Below are positions 43,848 through 51,834 of a DNA stretch of 64,000 nt, piece after piece. This DNA comes from UBA1081 sp045636025 (GTDB lineage: Bacteria; Bacillota; Clostridia; Oscillospirales; Acutalibacteraceae). Each line of letters begins with the position of its first letter. The stretch's first letter is position 1. The translations under genes and the position numbers were made by a program. The stretch is from NCBI GenBank assembly GCA_045636025.1, contig JAZTWP010000077.1, positions 1 to 64,000 of the forward strand, given 5' to 3'. Below the pieces are notes generated by a model. That model was not told the DNA's origin, did not search any database, and worked only from the letters and a program-made list of their open reading frames with translations.

Positions 43848-45524
43848 ATGCTATCCAATTTGAAAATTGAAAATGTTGCTATTATTGAAAGTGCATCAAT
43901 AGATTTTGCAGATAATTTCAACTGTATGACAGGTGAAACCGGTGCAGGTAAATCAATTGTTATTGATTCAATAAATGCAATTCTTGGTGAAAAAACATCA
44001 AGAGAACTGATTAGAACAGGTGAAAGCAAGGCAACTGTTTCTGCATTTTTTACTGATATTCCTGAAAAAACACAGAAATATCTTGAAGAAACAGGAATGC
44101 CTGTTGAAGATGATAATACTTTACTTATAAGCAGAGTGATGACAAAAGACGGTCGTAACAATTGTAGGGTTAACGGTGCAAGTGTTACGGTTTCTATGCT
44201 CAAATCAATAGGCCTCAGTCTTATTAATATTCACGGTCAGTCAGATAATCAGGAGCTTATGCGTCCTGAGGAGCATTATCAGTTTATTGATGCTGTGGCA
44301 GACAACAAATCTTTATTTGATGAATACACAGCTCAATATGAAGAGTATCTTGAGATAAAAGACAAGATAAAAAAGATTTCTGTTGATGATGCATTGAAAG
44401 CAAGACGTATTGATCTTTTGTCTTATCAGATTGATGAGCTAAGCAAGGCTCAGCTTCGTATTGGTGAAAAAGATGAACTTGTAGCAAGAAAAAAGCTTAT
44501 AAACAATTCTCAGAAGCTTACAGAATCCCTTAATGCTGCATATTCTTCTCTCAGCGGAGCTGATGAATTCGGCGGAGCTGTTTCAATGCTGTTTGATGCC
44601 GCAAGAGCTCTGAGTGATGTTGCCGAATATCTTCCTGAAGTTTCATCAATGGCAGAGTCTGTAAATGATATGGCATATACTGCAGATGCTTATATTTCTG
44701 ATATAGCCGGTTATATGGATAATACATCATTTGATGAACGAGAGCTTTATGATATAGAAGAAAGACTTGACCTTATTTACAGATTGTCTAAAAAATATGG
44801 TGAAACTGAAGAAGAAATGCTGAATTTCCTTGACAAAGCTCAAGAAGAATTGCATAATATAACATATTCTGATGAATTGATAGCTGAGCTTACAGAAAAA
44901 CTCACTATTGCCAAAAGTAATACACATAAAAAAGCGCAGAATCTTTCAGAGTCGAGAAAGAAAGCAGCAAAAGTGTTTGCTGAACAGATTCAGGAAGAAC
45001 TTGCATTTTTGGATATGCCGGAAACAAGATTTTCTGTCAACTTTGAAACCACAGATTTTACAGAAACCGGTATTGATAATATAGAATTTCTCATTTCTGC
45101 AAACCGTGGTGAAGAACCGAAGCCTTTGGCTAAAGTTGCTTCTGGCGGTGAATTGTCAAGAATAATGCTTGCAATCAAAAGTGTTTTTGCAGATAAGGAT
45201 GATACTGATACATTGATTTTTGACGAAATTGATGCAGGTGTCAGCGGCAGAGCGGCAGGTAAAATTGCGATAAAGCTCAATAATGTTTCAAAAAACAGAC
45301 AGGTTATCTGTATAACACATTTGCCGTCTATCTGTGCATTTGCAGATCATCATATGCTTATTTCAAAAGCGGTAAAAGGTGAAAAAACATATACTTCAGT
45401 TACTCCTCTTGACGAAAACGGCAAAATTGCAGAAATTGCACGTATTATCGGTGGTAATGAAAAAGACCCCATTCATCTTGAATCAGCAAAACAGCTGTTG
45501 AATGAGGCAAAAATATATAAGTGA
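43848..45524 (+). CDS. recN: DNA repair protein RecN
   Basis: 558 residues from ATG 43848 (AAGGA 9 nt upstream). SMC-like ATPase: Walker A TGETGAGKSIVIDSI, long helical coiled middle, ABC signature VASGGELSRIMLAIKS and Walker B LIFDEIDAGVSGRAAG. Acts in double-strand break repair. Confidence 0.96.
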   Translation: MLSNLKIENVAIIESASIDFADNFNCMTGETGAGKSIVIDSINAILGEKTSRELIRTGESKATVSAFFTDIPEKTQKYLEETGMPVEDDNTLLISRVMTKDGRNNCRVNGASVTVSMLKSIGLSLINIHGQSDNQELMRPEEHYQFIDAVADNKSLFDEYTAQYEEYLEIKDKIKKISVDDALKARRIDLLSYQIDELSKAQLRIGEKDELVARKKLINNSQKLTESLNAAYSSLSGADEFGGAVSMLFDAARALSDVAEYLPEVSSMAESVNDMAYTADAYISDIAGYMDNTSFDERELYDIEERLDLIYRLSKKYGETEEEMLNFLDKAQEELHNITYSDELIAELTEKLTIAKSNTHKKAQNLSESRKKAAKVFAEQIQEELAFLDMPETRFSVNFETTDFTETGIDNIEFLISANRGEEPKPLAKVASGGELSRIMLAIKSVFADKDDTDTLIFDEIDAGVSGRAAGKIAIKLNNVSKNRQVICITHLPSICAFADHHMLISKAVKGEKTYTSVTPLDENGKIAEIARIIGGNEKDPIHLESAKQLLNEAKIYK

Positions 45525-45534
45525 GGTAATTAAT

Positions 45535-46317
45535 ATGAAAATCGGTGTTTGTGGCGGTTTTGACAGAATTGAAATTGCTGCTGAGTGCGGATTTGATTAC
45601 ATAGAAGCTAATTTTTCTTCTCTTACCCGCAGCAATGATGAAGATTATTATAAGTTTAACAAAAAACTTGCAGATTGCAGAATAGCCTGCGAGGCTGCCA
45701 ATTGCTTTTTACCCGGTGAACTGAAAATCACAGGTAACAATATTGACTATAAAGCCCTTGAAGAGTATCTCAAAAAAGGTTATGCAAGAGCAGAAGAAAC
45801 TGGAATCAAAGTTGTTGTTATGGGCTCAGGCGGAGCAAGACATATTCCTGAAGGATGGGCATATAAAGACGCTGTTAATCAGATTATTTATTTTGTAAGA
45901 AATCTTGCAGCACCTATTGCAGCAGCGCATAATATTGAATTTGTTTTTGAACCTCTTTGTAAAGCAGAATCAAATATTATCAACACAATAAAAGAAGGTG
46001 CAATGCTTGCATCTGCTATAGATTTACCCAATGTTGGCACACTCGGTGATATCTATCATATGTATGTTGAAGGAGATACATATGAAGACATTAAAGAGTT
46101 AAAAGGTGTGTTCAGACACGCACATATTTCAAATCCTGTGTCAGGTAATCCTGATATGAAGCGCATTTTTATGAAAAATGCAGATGAATTTGATTATAAA
46201 GGATTTTTTGATGCATTGAAAGTTGTTGGTTGTCAGCGTGTTTCAATTGAAGCAAGTACTGATGATTTTGCTACAGATGTACGCAATGCAGTTAAAATAA
46301 TGAATATGTATAAATAA
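45535..46317 (+). CDS. Sugar phosphate isomerase/epimerase family protein
   Basis: 260-residue TIM barrel of the xylose-isomerase/endonuclease IV superfamily: KIGVCGGFDRIEIAAECGFDYIEANF, EFVFEPLCKAESN and HAHISNPVS carry likely metal ligands. GTGAGGT precedes ATG 45535, 17 nt after recN. The substrate is not evident. It lies between recN and tyrS, so its placement gives no metabolic clue. Confidence 0.82.
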   Translation: MKIGVCGGFDRIEIAAECGFDYIEANFSSLTRSNDEDYYKFNKKLADCRIACEAANCFLPGELKITGNNIDYKALEEYLKKGYARAEETGIKVVVMGSGGARHIPEGWAYKDAVNQIIYFVRNLAAPIAAAHNIEFVFEPLCKAESNIINTIKEGAMLASAIDLPNVGTLGDIYHMYVEGDTYEDIKELKGVFRHAHISNPVSGNPDMKRIFMKNADEFDYKGFFDALKVVGCQRVSIEASTDDFATDVRNAVKIMNMYK

Positions 46318-46335
46318 TTTCGGAGGATATAAGAA

Positions 46336-47562
46336 ATGAAAATTTATGACGAACTTGTTGCAAGAGGACTTATTGCACAGGTTACAGATGAGGATGAGAT
46401 CAAAGATCTCGTAAATAACGGTAAAGCTGTATTTTATATCGGTTTTGACCCCACTGCTGATAGCCTTCATGTAGGTCACTTTATGGCTCTTTGCCTTATG
46501 AAGAGACTTCAGATGGCAGGCAACAGACCTATTGCTCTTATCGGTGGCGGTACAGCAATGATTGGTGACCCTTCAGGCAGAACTGATATGCGTCAGGTAA
46601 TGACAAGAGAAACAATTCAGCATAACTGTGATTGCTTCAAGAAGCAGATGGAACGCTTTATTGAGTTCGGTGAAGGTAAAGCTCAGATGGTTAACAATGC
46701 TGACTGGCTTATGAACCTTAACTATATTGATGTTCTTCGTGAAGTTGGTGCTTGTTTCTCTGTTAACAATATGCTTCGTGCTGAATGCTACAAGCAGAGA
46801 ATGGAAAAGGGTCTTTCATTCCTTGAATTCAACTATATGATTATGCAGAGCTATGACTTCTATCACCTTTATCAGAACTACGGCTGCAATATGCAGTTCG
46901 GTGGTGATGACCAGTGGTCAAATATGCTTGGCGGTACAGAACTTATCAGAAAGAAGCTCGGCAAAGATGCTTTTGCAATGACTATTACTCTTCTTCTTAA
47001 CTCAGAAGGTAAGAAGATGGGTAAAACAGCAAAGGGAGCCGTATGGCTTGATCCCAATAAGACATCTCCTTATGATTTCTATCAGTACTGGAGAAATGTA
47101 GACGACGGTGATGTTCTCAAGTGTATCCGTATGCTTACATTCCTTCCTCTTGAAGAGATTGATAAGATGGATTCATGGCAGGGTAGTGAGCTTAACAAAG
47201 CAAAGGAAATCCTCGCTTATGAGCTTACAAAGCTTGTTCACGGTGAAGAAGAAGCAACAAAAGCTCAGGAAACAGCAAAATCTCTCTTTGGTGCAAAGAC
47301 AAATGTTGATACTATGCCTACATTTGAACTTTCTGCTGAAGATTTCGTTGATGATGCAATCGCTGTAAACGAAGTGCTTGTAAAGGCAGGTATTGCAAAG
47401 TCAAAGGGTGAAGGCAGACGTCTTATTGAACAGGGCGGTGTTTCTGTTGATGATGTTAAACCTGATTCTCCCGTTGCAACAATTGTTAAGTCTGAATTCG
47501 ATAAGGGCTATGTAGTTCTTAAAAAGGGTAAGAAGATTTTCATAAAAGTTGTAATCAAATAA
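46336..47562 (+). CDS. tyrS: Tyrosyl-tRNA synthetase
   Basis: 408-residue class I synthetase. HIGH-like ADSLHVGHFMALCL, tyrosine-site region MQSYDFYHLY and QFGGDDQWSN, KMSKS-like KKMGKTAKGAVWL, and a C-terminal S4 domain. GGAGG is upstream of ATG 46336. No T-box leader is possible in the 18-nt gap, so expression depends on the upstream operon; a perfect terminator follows. Confidence 0.96.
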   Translation: MKIYDELVARGLIAQVTDEDEIKDLVNNGKAVFYIGFDPTADSLHVGHFMALCLMKRLQMAGNRPIALIGGGTAMIGDPSGRTDMRQVMTRETIQHNCDCFKKQMERFIEFGEGKAQMVNNADWLMNLNYIDVLREVGACFSVNNMLRAECYKQRMEKGLSFLEFNYMIMQSYDFYHLYQNYGCNMQFGGDDQWSNMLGGTELIRKKLGKDAFAMTITLLLNSEGKKMGKTAKGAVWLDPNKTSPYDFYQYWRNVDDGDVLKCIRMLTFLPLEEIDKMDSWQGSELNKAKEILAYELTKLVHGEEEATKAQETAKSLFGAKTNVDTMPTFELSAEDFVDDAIAVNEVLVKAGIAKSKGEGRRLIEQGGVSVDDVKPDSPVATIVKSEFDKGYVVLKKGKKIFIKVVIK

Positions 47563-47568
47563 TAATTT

Positions 47569-47602
47569 CAGCCTATGAGAAAAACTCATAGGCTGTTTTT
47601 TT
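47569..47602 (+). terminator. Intrinsic terminator after tyrS
   Basis: CAGCCTATGAG (47569-47579) / CTCATAGGCTG (47585-47595), loop AAAAA, then seven T. Confidence 0.93.
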
Positions 47603-48221
47603 AGATTATTTCTTTTTGTTTCATATAATCAATGATTATGTCTGCACATTTTTCATATGAAAGAGTTGATGTGTTAAGACAAATATCATAATTTGCCATA
47701 TCATCTCTGTTATTGCCGGTGAAATAGTTGTAGTGATTTGTTCTCTTTTTATCAACTTTATCAATTCTGCTTTCAGCTTCTTTTGCAGAAATTGAAAGTC
47801 TCTCAGCTTCTGTTTTTATTCTGTCAGCTTTGTCGGCATATATAAATACTCTTATAGGTTTTTTATCTTTGAGAACAAAATCAGCACATCTGCCGATAAC
47901 AATATAGCTTTCTTTATCTGCAAGTTCACGAAGGACTTTTGCCTGGTAGTTAAAAAGATTTTCCTGAGAAGTAAAGTCGCTGCTTGTTGGCGGAATCAAT
48001 TTGCCGTCATATATGTATTTTGTGAATTTGAAAATAGGGTTGGATTGTAATTCTTCATCAGAACGTGCAAAAAGGTCAATACTTATTCCACTGTCTTCAG
48101 ATGCAAGCTGGAGAATATCCTGCCCGTAGAGCTTGATGTTAAGCTTTTTTTCAAGAACTTCGCCAACATAGCTGCCTCCACTGCCGCATGTTCTTGCAAT
48201 AGTTATAACATAATTGTTCAT
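47601..48221 (-). CDS. Cytidylate-kinase-like protein
   Basis: 206 residues of the cytidylate-kinase-like family with a modified P-loop (ARTCGSGGSYVGEVL) and VIGRCADFVL, then SRIDKVDKKRTNHYNYFTG as the lid. Family members are common in gut clostridia and are not the canonical Cmk; the substrate is unknown. GGAGTG precedes ATG 48221. It is monocistronic with a good promoter. Confidence 0.85.
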   Translation of the reverse strand: MNNYVITIARTCGSGGSYVGEVLEKKLNIKLYGQDILQLASEDSGISIDLFARSDEELQSNPIFKFTKYIYDGKLIPPTSSDFTSQENLFNYQAKVLRELADKESYIVIGRCADFVLKDKKPIRVFIYADKADRIKTEAERLSISAKEAESRIDKVDKKRTNHYNYFTGNNRDDMANYDICLNTSTLSYEKCADIIIDYMKQKEII

Positions 48222-48254
48222 ATAAACACACTCCGTTTGTATATGTTCAATTTC

Positions 48255-48283
48255 ATTATAGCAATATTGATATCATTTTGCAA
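48255..48283 (-). promoter_or_regulatory. Sigma-A promoter of the cytidylate-kinase-like gene
   Basis: Minus-strand TTGCAA (48278-48283), 17 nt, TATAAT (48255-48260), about 34 nt before the ATG. Confidence 0.75.
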
Positions 48284-48312
48284 TAGGGAAGCATATTTTT
48301 GTTTAAAACATG

Positions 48313-48340
48313 AAAAAACAACCGCCTTTAGAGGCGGTTG
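48313..48340 (-). terminator. Intrinsic terminator at the end of the dnaX-side operon
   Basis: Minus-strand CAACCGCCT (48332-48340) / AGGCGGTTG (48319-48327), loop of 4, then six T at 48313-48318. Confidence 0.92.
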
Positions 48341-48344
48341 AGAA

Positions 48345-49238
48345 TTACTGTTGCTGTCCTAAAAGTGAAGACATCATTGATTTTTTCTTTTTAGCTTTCT
48401 TGGGCTTGTATTTGGGGGGATTTTCAAGTCTCATTCTAGAAGATTTTGAAGTTTTGAGAATTTTGCTTACTCTGATGAAAGGTTCGATAAGTGCATCACT
48501 TGCATTATCAAGAATAAGCTGATGCATATCATTATCAAGATCATAAGATGCAAGCATTGTTACAACAATAACATCCTGAACTTCATTTGAACCGTCATCG
48601 AAAATCTCGTTTATGATTGAGAAAAGCTTCTTTATTTTCTGTGGATTTCTTTCTTTGAGTGTCTGATAAATTCTGGGATTTACAACCTTTTCAAAGAATT
48701 CTTCGCAAAGGAATTCACCGTATGTTTCAACATTTTCCTTGTAAAGATCTTTGATTTCAGGATAAATAGTTGCAAGTCTGATTGCAAGTGTTGTTGCATC
48801 GTAAAGAAGACTACCGTTTTTAACAGCTGAACGAGAAACAGTCGCCTGAGCTTTGACATTCTGCTGTCTTTTTGCAATCTGCTTGGGCGTAAAAGATTCG
48901 TGAAGTGATTCGTTGATTTCGTTTGCAACAGATTTTACATCTCTTTCCTCATATTCATCAAGGATAAGAAGATAGCTTGCTGAGAGTGAGTAATCACTAT
49001 CATCTGTTGATGTTGCGTCAGCTGCCGCAGTAAGCAATCTGATTTTATTCTCGTTGAAAAGAACTCTGATTTTTCCCTTTTCGCCTGAAAATGCTAAATA
49101 GCTGGAATTATCTCTTGTGAAAACAGGTGTTTCACCTTTTTCGATATTCTCAGGCATTTCAACTTTGAAACCAAGGCTTTCAGCTTCCTTTTTGATATCT
49201 GCATAAAGCATATCAAATACGTTTTTAATTTCGAGCAT
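48345..49238 (-). CDS. Conserved-looking protein of unknown function
   Basis: 297 residues, soluble, no signal peptide. It has an N-terminal mixed domain (to about 110) with FTRDNSSYLAFSGEKGKIRV, a helical middle with ATLAIRLATIYPEIKDLYKE and FFEKVVNPRIYQTLKERNP, and a strongly basic C-terminal tail KYKPKKAKKKKS followed by MMSSLLGQQQ, which could touch nucleic acid or membrane. AAAGGAAG precedes ATG 49238, 20 nt after the FGGY kinase. I do not recognise a family. The full operon context (recR-ybaB-dnaX upstream) is not informative. Confidence 0.75.
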   Translation of the reverse strand: MLEIKNVFDMLYADIKKEAESLGFKVEMPENIEKGETPVFTRDNSSYLAFSGEKGKIRVLFNENKIRLLTAAADATSTDDSDYSLSASYLLILDEYEERDVKSVANEINESLHESFTPKQIAKRQQNVKAQATVSRSAVKNGSLLYDATTLAIRLATIYPEIKDLYKENVETYGEFLCEEFFEKVVNPRIYQTLKERNPQKIKKLFSIINEIFDDGSNEVQDVIVVTMLASYDLDNDMHQLILDNASDALIEPFIRVSKILKTSKSSRMRLENPPKYKPKKAKKKKSMMSSLLGQQQ

Positions 49239-49258
49239 TATTTTCTTCCTTTCGGTAA

Positions 49259-50857
49259 TTAACCGTTAAGAGCGGCAAAGTTTGATTTATTTGATTTGTA
49301 AAGGTTTTTGAATACTTCAAACTGTTTGTCATAAACAGATTTGTTTTTAAGCTGAGGTTGATATGTTTTCACAACAGGAATAAGTTTTTTTGCTTCCTTT
49401 ACACCATTGATCATACCAAGACCGCAAGCTACAATAACAGCAGCACCGACAGCACCTACATTCTGAGGATTATCTACAGTTTCAATTGTCTTGCCGGTTA
49501 CATCAGCGAGAATCTGACATGTAACAGGGGAGAGTGCTCCGCCACCAACAAAACGTACTTTCTCAGATGTGCTGATTTTCTTTTCCTGTACTTCAATAAA
49601 CCAGCGGAGGTGCATACAAACGCCTTCAATTACTGCACGAAGCATGTCCGATTTACCTGTTTCAAGACTGAGATTGAAGAAGGATCCTCTTGCGTTGGGA
49701 TCTTCAAACGGACATCTGTTACCGTGAAGCCAGGGAGTGAATATAACTCCGTTTGCACCTGCGGGAACAGAATTAATTACTTCGGACATATAATCATAAA
49801 GACTTGTGTATTCAGCTTCATATGAATTGACAACATCTTCTTTTTTGAGATAGATGCCTACTTCGTCAAGGCAAAGATGATCTTTTGCCCATTCAAGACA
49901 TTTACCTGCAGTTTCAAGTTCTGCAAAGTATGTATATTTGGTGGGATCTGCACCGACAATAGCTGCAATCATAGCTGATGCATCTACAATGCTCTTGTCA
50001 ACTACTGTACCTACCCAACCTGATGTGCCTGAATAAATATGTGTATCACCGAGATCAACAGAACCTGCACCGACACCGATGAGGGAAGCATCTCCGCCAC
50101 CACCAAAAACAGCAATTCCGGGAACAAGGTGAAGTTCTTCGGCAGCTTTTTCTGTAAGTTCTCCTATTTTCTCTGTACATTCTTTGATGTCTGCCATATG
50201 CTCATATTTAACACCGAGCATATCTGTCATTTCTTTACTCCAGCATTTTTTGTTGTTTCTGATGTCATAAAGAAGTGTTGCGAATGCGGAGTCTCTTGTC
50301 ATGCAGAATTCGCCTGTCATTCTTGCTATGAGATATTCTTTTACATCGAGCCATTTGTGTACCTTTTTGAAGTTTTCAGGTTCATGTGCTTCAACCCATT
50401 TGTACTTCCATACAGGGTCTTTGACAGAAGCTGCAACTGCACCGGTAATCTGAAGTGATTTGAGGAGTTTCGGAATATTTGCACCTGCTATCTGAGGACC
50501 ATGAGCGATACCTTTTTTGAGTTCAGCTTTTGCTCTCTGATCCATATAGCTCATCGCTCTTCTGACATAATTTGCATCTTTATCTACAAGAACAAGTCCC
50601 TGCATTTGTGAACAGAATGAGATACCGTTGATTTTATCTGCTGTAATGCCTGATTTTGAGAGAGCATCTGCTGTTGTGTCAGCCATTGCACTCCACCATT
50701 CATCAGGATTTTGTTCTGCGCCGCCGTCAGGAAAAACATAAAGTTCATATCCTTTTGATGCACCGCCGAGAAGTTTTATTACATCAGAAATTTCAAATAC
50801 GCAGGTTTTTACACCTGTTGTGCCTATGTCATAAGTAATAGCATATTTCTTTTCCAT
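49259..50857 (-). CDS. FGGY family carbohydrate kinase
   Basis: 532 residues with the ASKHA sugar kinase layout: ITYDIGTTGVKTCVFE (phosphate 1), GISFCSQMQGLVLVD, YSGTSGWVGTVVDKS, WLHGNRCPFEDPNARGSFF and VRFVGGGALSPVTCQILAD (adenosine). Resembles xylulokinase; the substrate (xylulose, gluconate, other ketose) cannot be fixed from sequence. GGAGGAA precedes ATG 50857, 15 nt downstream of the recR stop, so it may be read from the dnaX transcript. Confidence 0.9.
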   Translation of the reverse strand: MEKKYAITYDIGTTGVKTCVFEISDVIKLLGGASKGYELYVFPDGGAEQNPDEWWSAMADTTADALSKSGITADKINGISFCSQMQGLVLVDKDANYVRRAMSYMDQRAKAELKKGIAHGPQIAGANIPKLLKSLQITGAVAASVKDPVWKYKWVEAHEPENFKKVHKWLDVKEYLIARMTGEFCMTRDSAFATLLYDIRNNKKCWSKEMTDMLGVKYEHMADIKECTEKIGELTEKAAEELHLVPGIAVFGGGGDASLIGVGAGSVDLGDTHIYSGTSGWVGTVVDKSIVDASAMIAAIVGADPTKYTYFAELETAGKCLEWAKDHLCLDEVGIYLKKEDVVNSYEAEYTSLYDYMSEVINSVPAGANGVIFTPWLHGNRCPFEDPNARGSFFNLSLETGKSDMLRAVIEGVCMHLRWFIEVQEKKISTSEKVRFVGGGALSPVTCQILADVTGKTIETVDNPQNVGAVGAAVIVACGLGMINGVKEAKKLIPVVKTYQPQLKNKSVYDKQFEVFKNLYKSNKSNFAALNG

Positions 50858-50872
50858 AAAAATTCCTCCGTC

Positions 50873-51472
50873 TCAGAATGTTCGTCTTCCTTCAATTGCT
50901 CTTGATAATGTAATTTCATCGGCATATTGAATGTCAGTGCCTACGGGAAGTCCGAATGCAATTCGTGAAATTTTAATATTAAAAGGTTTAATAAGCTTTG
51001 ACAAATACATTGCTGTTGCTTCGCCTTCGATATCAGAATCCGTTGCAATGATAATTTCTTTTACTTCATCAGTTCTTAATCTGTTTAGTAATTCTTTTAT
51101 TGTCAGTTGTTCGGGACCGATACCGTCAAGAGGTGAGATAGCACCGTGTAAAACATGATACACACCGTTGAATTCCTTTGTCTTTTCAATTGCAATAAGA
51201 CTTTGTGAATCTTCAACTATGCATATAATGGAGTGGTCTCTTTTGTCATTCTTACAGATGGGGCAAAGCTCATCTTCAGTAAGATTTGCACACATAGAGC
51301 ATTTGTGGATTTTTTTGCATGCGTCGTTGATGGCATCTGCAATCTGAGCTGATTCATTTTCAGGAAGACCGAGAATGTAAAAAGCAATTCGCTGAGCTGT
51401 TTTTCTTCCTATACCGGGCATACGTTCAAATTGCTCTATGAGTTTCTGAAGTGGGGCTGCATTGTATTGCAT
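50873..51472 (-). CDS. recR: Recombination mediator RecR
   Basis: 199 residues from ATG 51472, immediately after the ybaB stop; the longer frame to 51547 runs inside ybaB. HhH region PLQKLIEQFERMPGIGRKTA, zinc finger CSMCANLTEDELCPIC, and Toprim domain VEDSQSLIAIEKTKEFNGVYHVLHG and IIATDSDIEGEATAMYLS. It loads RecA with RecF/RecO in gap repair. Confidence 0.96.
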   Translation of the reverse strand: MQYNAAPLQKLIEQFERMPGIGRKTAQRIAFYILGLPENESAQIADAINDACKKIHKCSMCANLTEDELCPICKNDKRDHSIICIVEDSQSLIAIEKTKEFNGVYHVLHGAISPLDGIGPEQLTIKELLNRLRTDEVKEIIIATDSDIEGEATAMYLSKLIKPFNIKISRIAFGLPVGTDIQYADEITLSRAIEGRRTF

Positions 51473-51473
51473 A

Positions 51474-51815
51474 TCAGAATAAACCACCCATGCCGGGGAT
51501 GTTGAGACCGCCTGTAAGTTTACCCATAGCTGATTCCATTGTTTCATCAGCTTTTCTCATTGCTTCGTTGAGAGCTGCGAGTAAAAGGTCTTCAAGCATA
51601 TCTATATCTTCGGGATCAACAACTTCAGGCTGCATTTTGATTGCTTTTACTTCATGCTTGCCGCTTACTGTAACTTCAACAGCACCGCCGCCTGCAGAAG
51701 CTGTGAATTCTGATTCTTCAACAGCTGCCTGTGTTTTTGCCATTTCTTCCTGCATTTTCTGAAGGCGTGCCATCATATTGCCGCCCTGGTTTGCGTTGGG
51801 GATTCTTGCTTTCAT
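51474..51815 (-). CDS. YbaB/EbfC nucleoid-associated protein
   Basis: 113 residues, with LQKMQEEMAKTQAAVEESEF and TVSGKHEVKAIKMQPEVVDPEDIDMLEDLLLAALNEAM split by the core strand, and a Gly/Met-rich tail. GGAGGAA precedes ATG 51815. Sits in the standard dnaX-ybaB-recR order. Confidence 0.96.
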   Translation of the reverse strand: MKARIPNANQGGNMMARLQKMQEEMAKTQAAVEESEFTASAGGGAVEVTVSGKHEVKAIKMQPEVVDPEDIDMLEDLLLAALNEAMRKADETMESAMGKLTGGLNIPGMGGLF

Positions 51816-51834
51816 TTGTAATTCCTCCGTGAAT

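Noticed and set aside
46318..46335. T-box leader for tyrS
   Set aside because: The gap to the previous gene is only 18 nt, so no leader fits.
49358..49825. 155-residue plus-strand frame antisense to the FGGY kinase
   Set aside because: Lies fully within a strongly supported gene and looks like a reverse-frame artefact.
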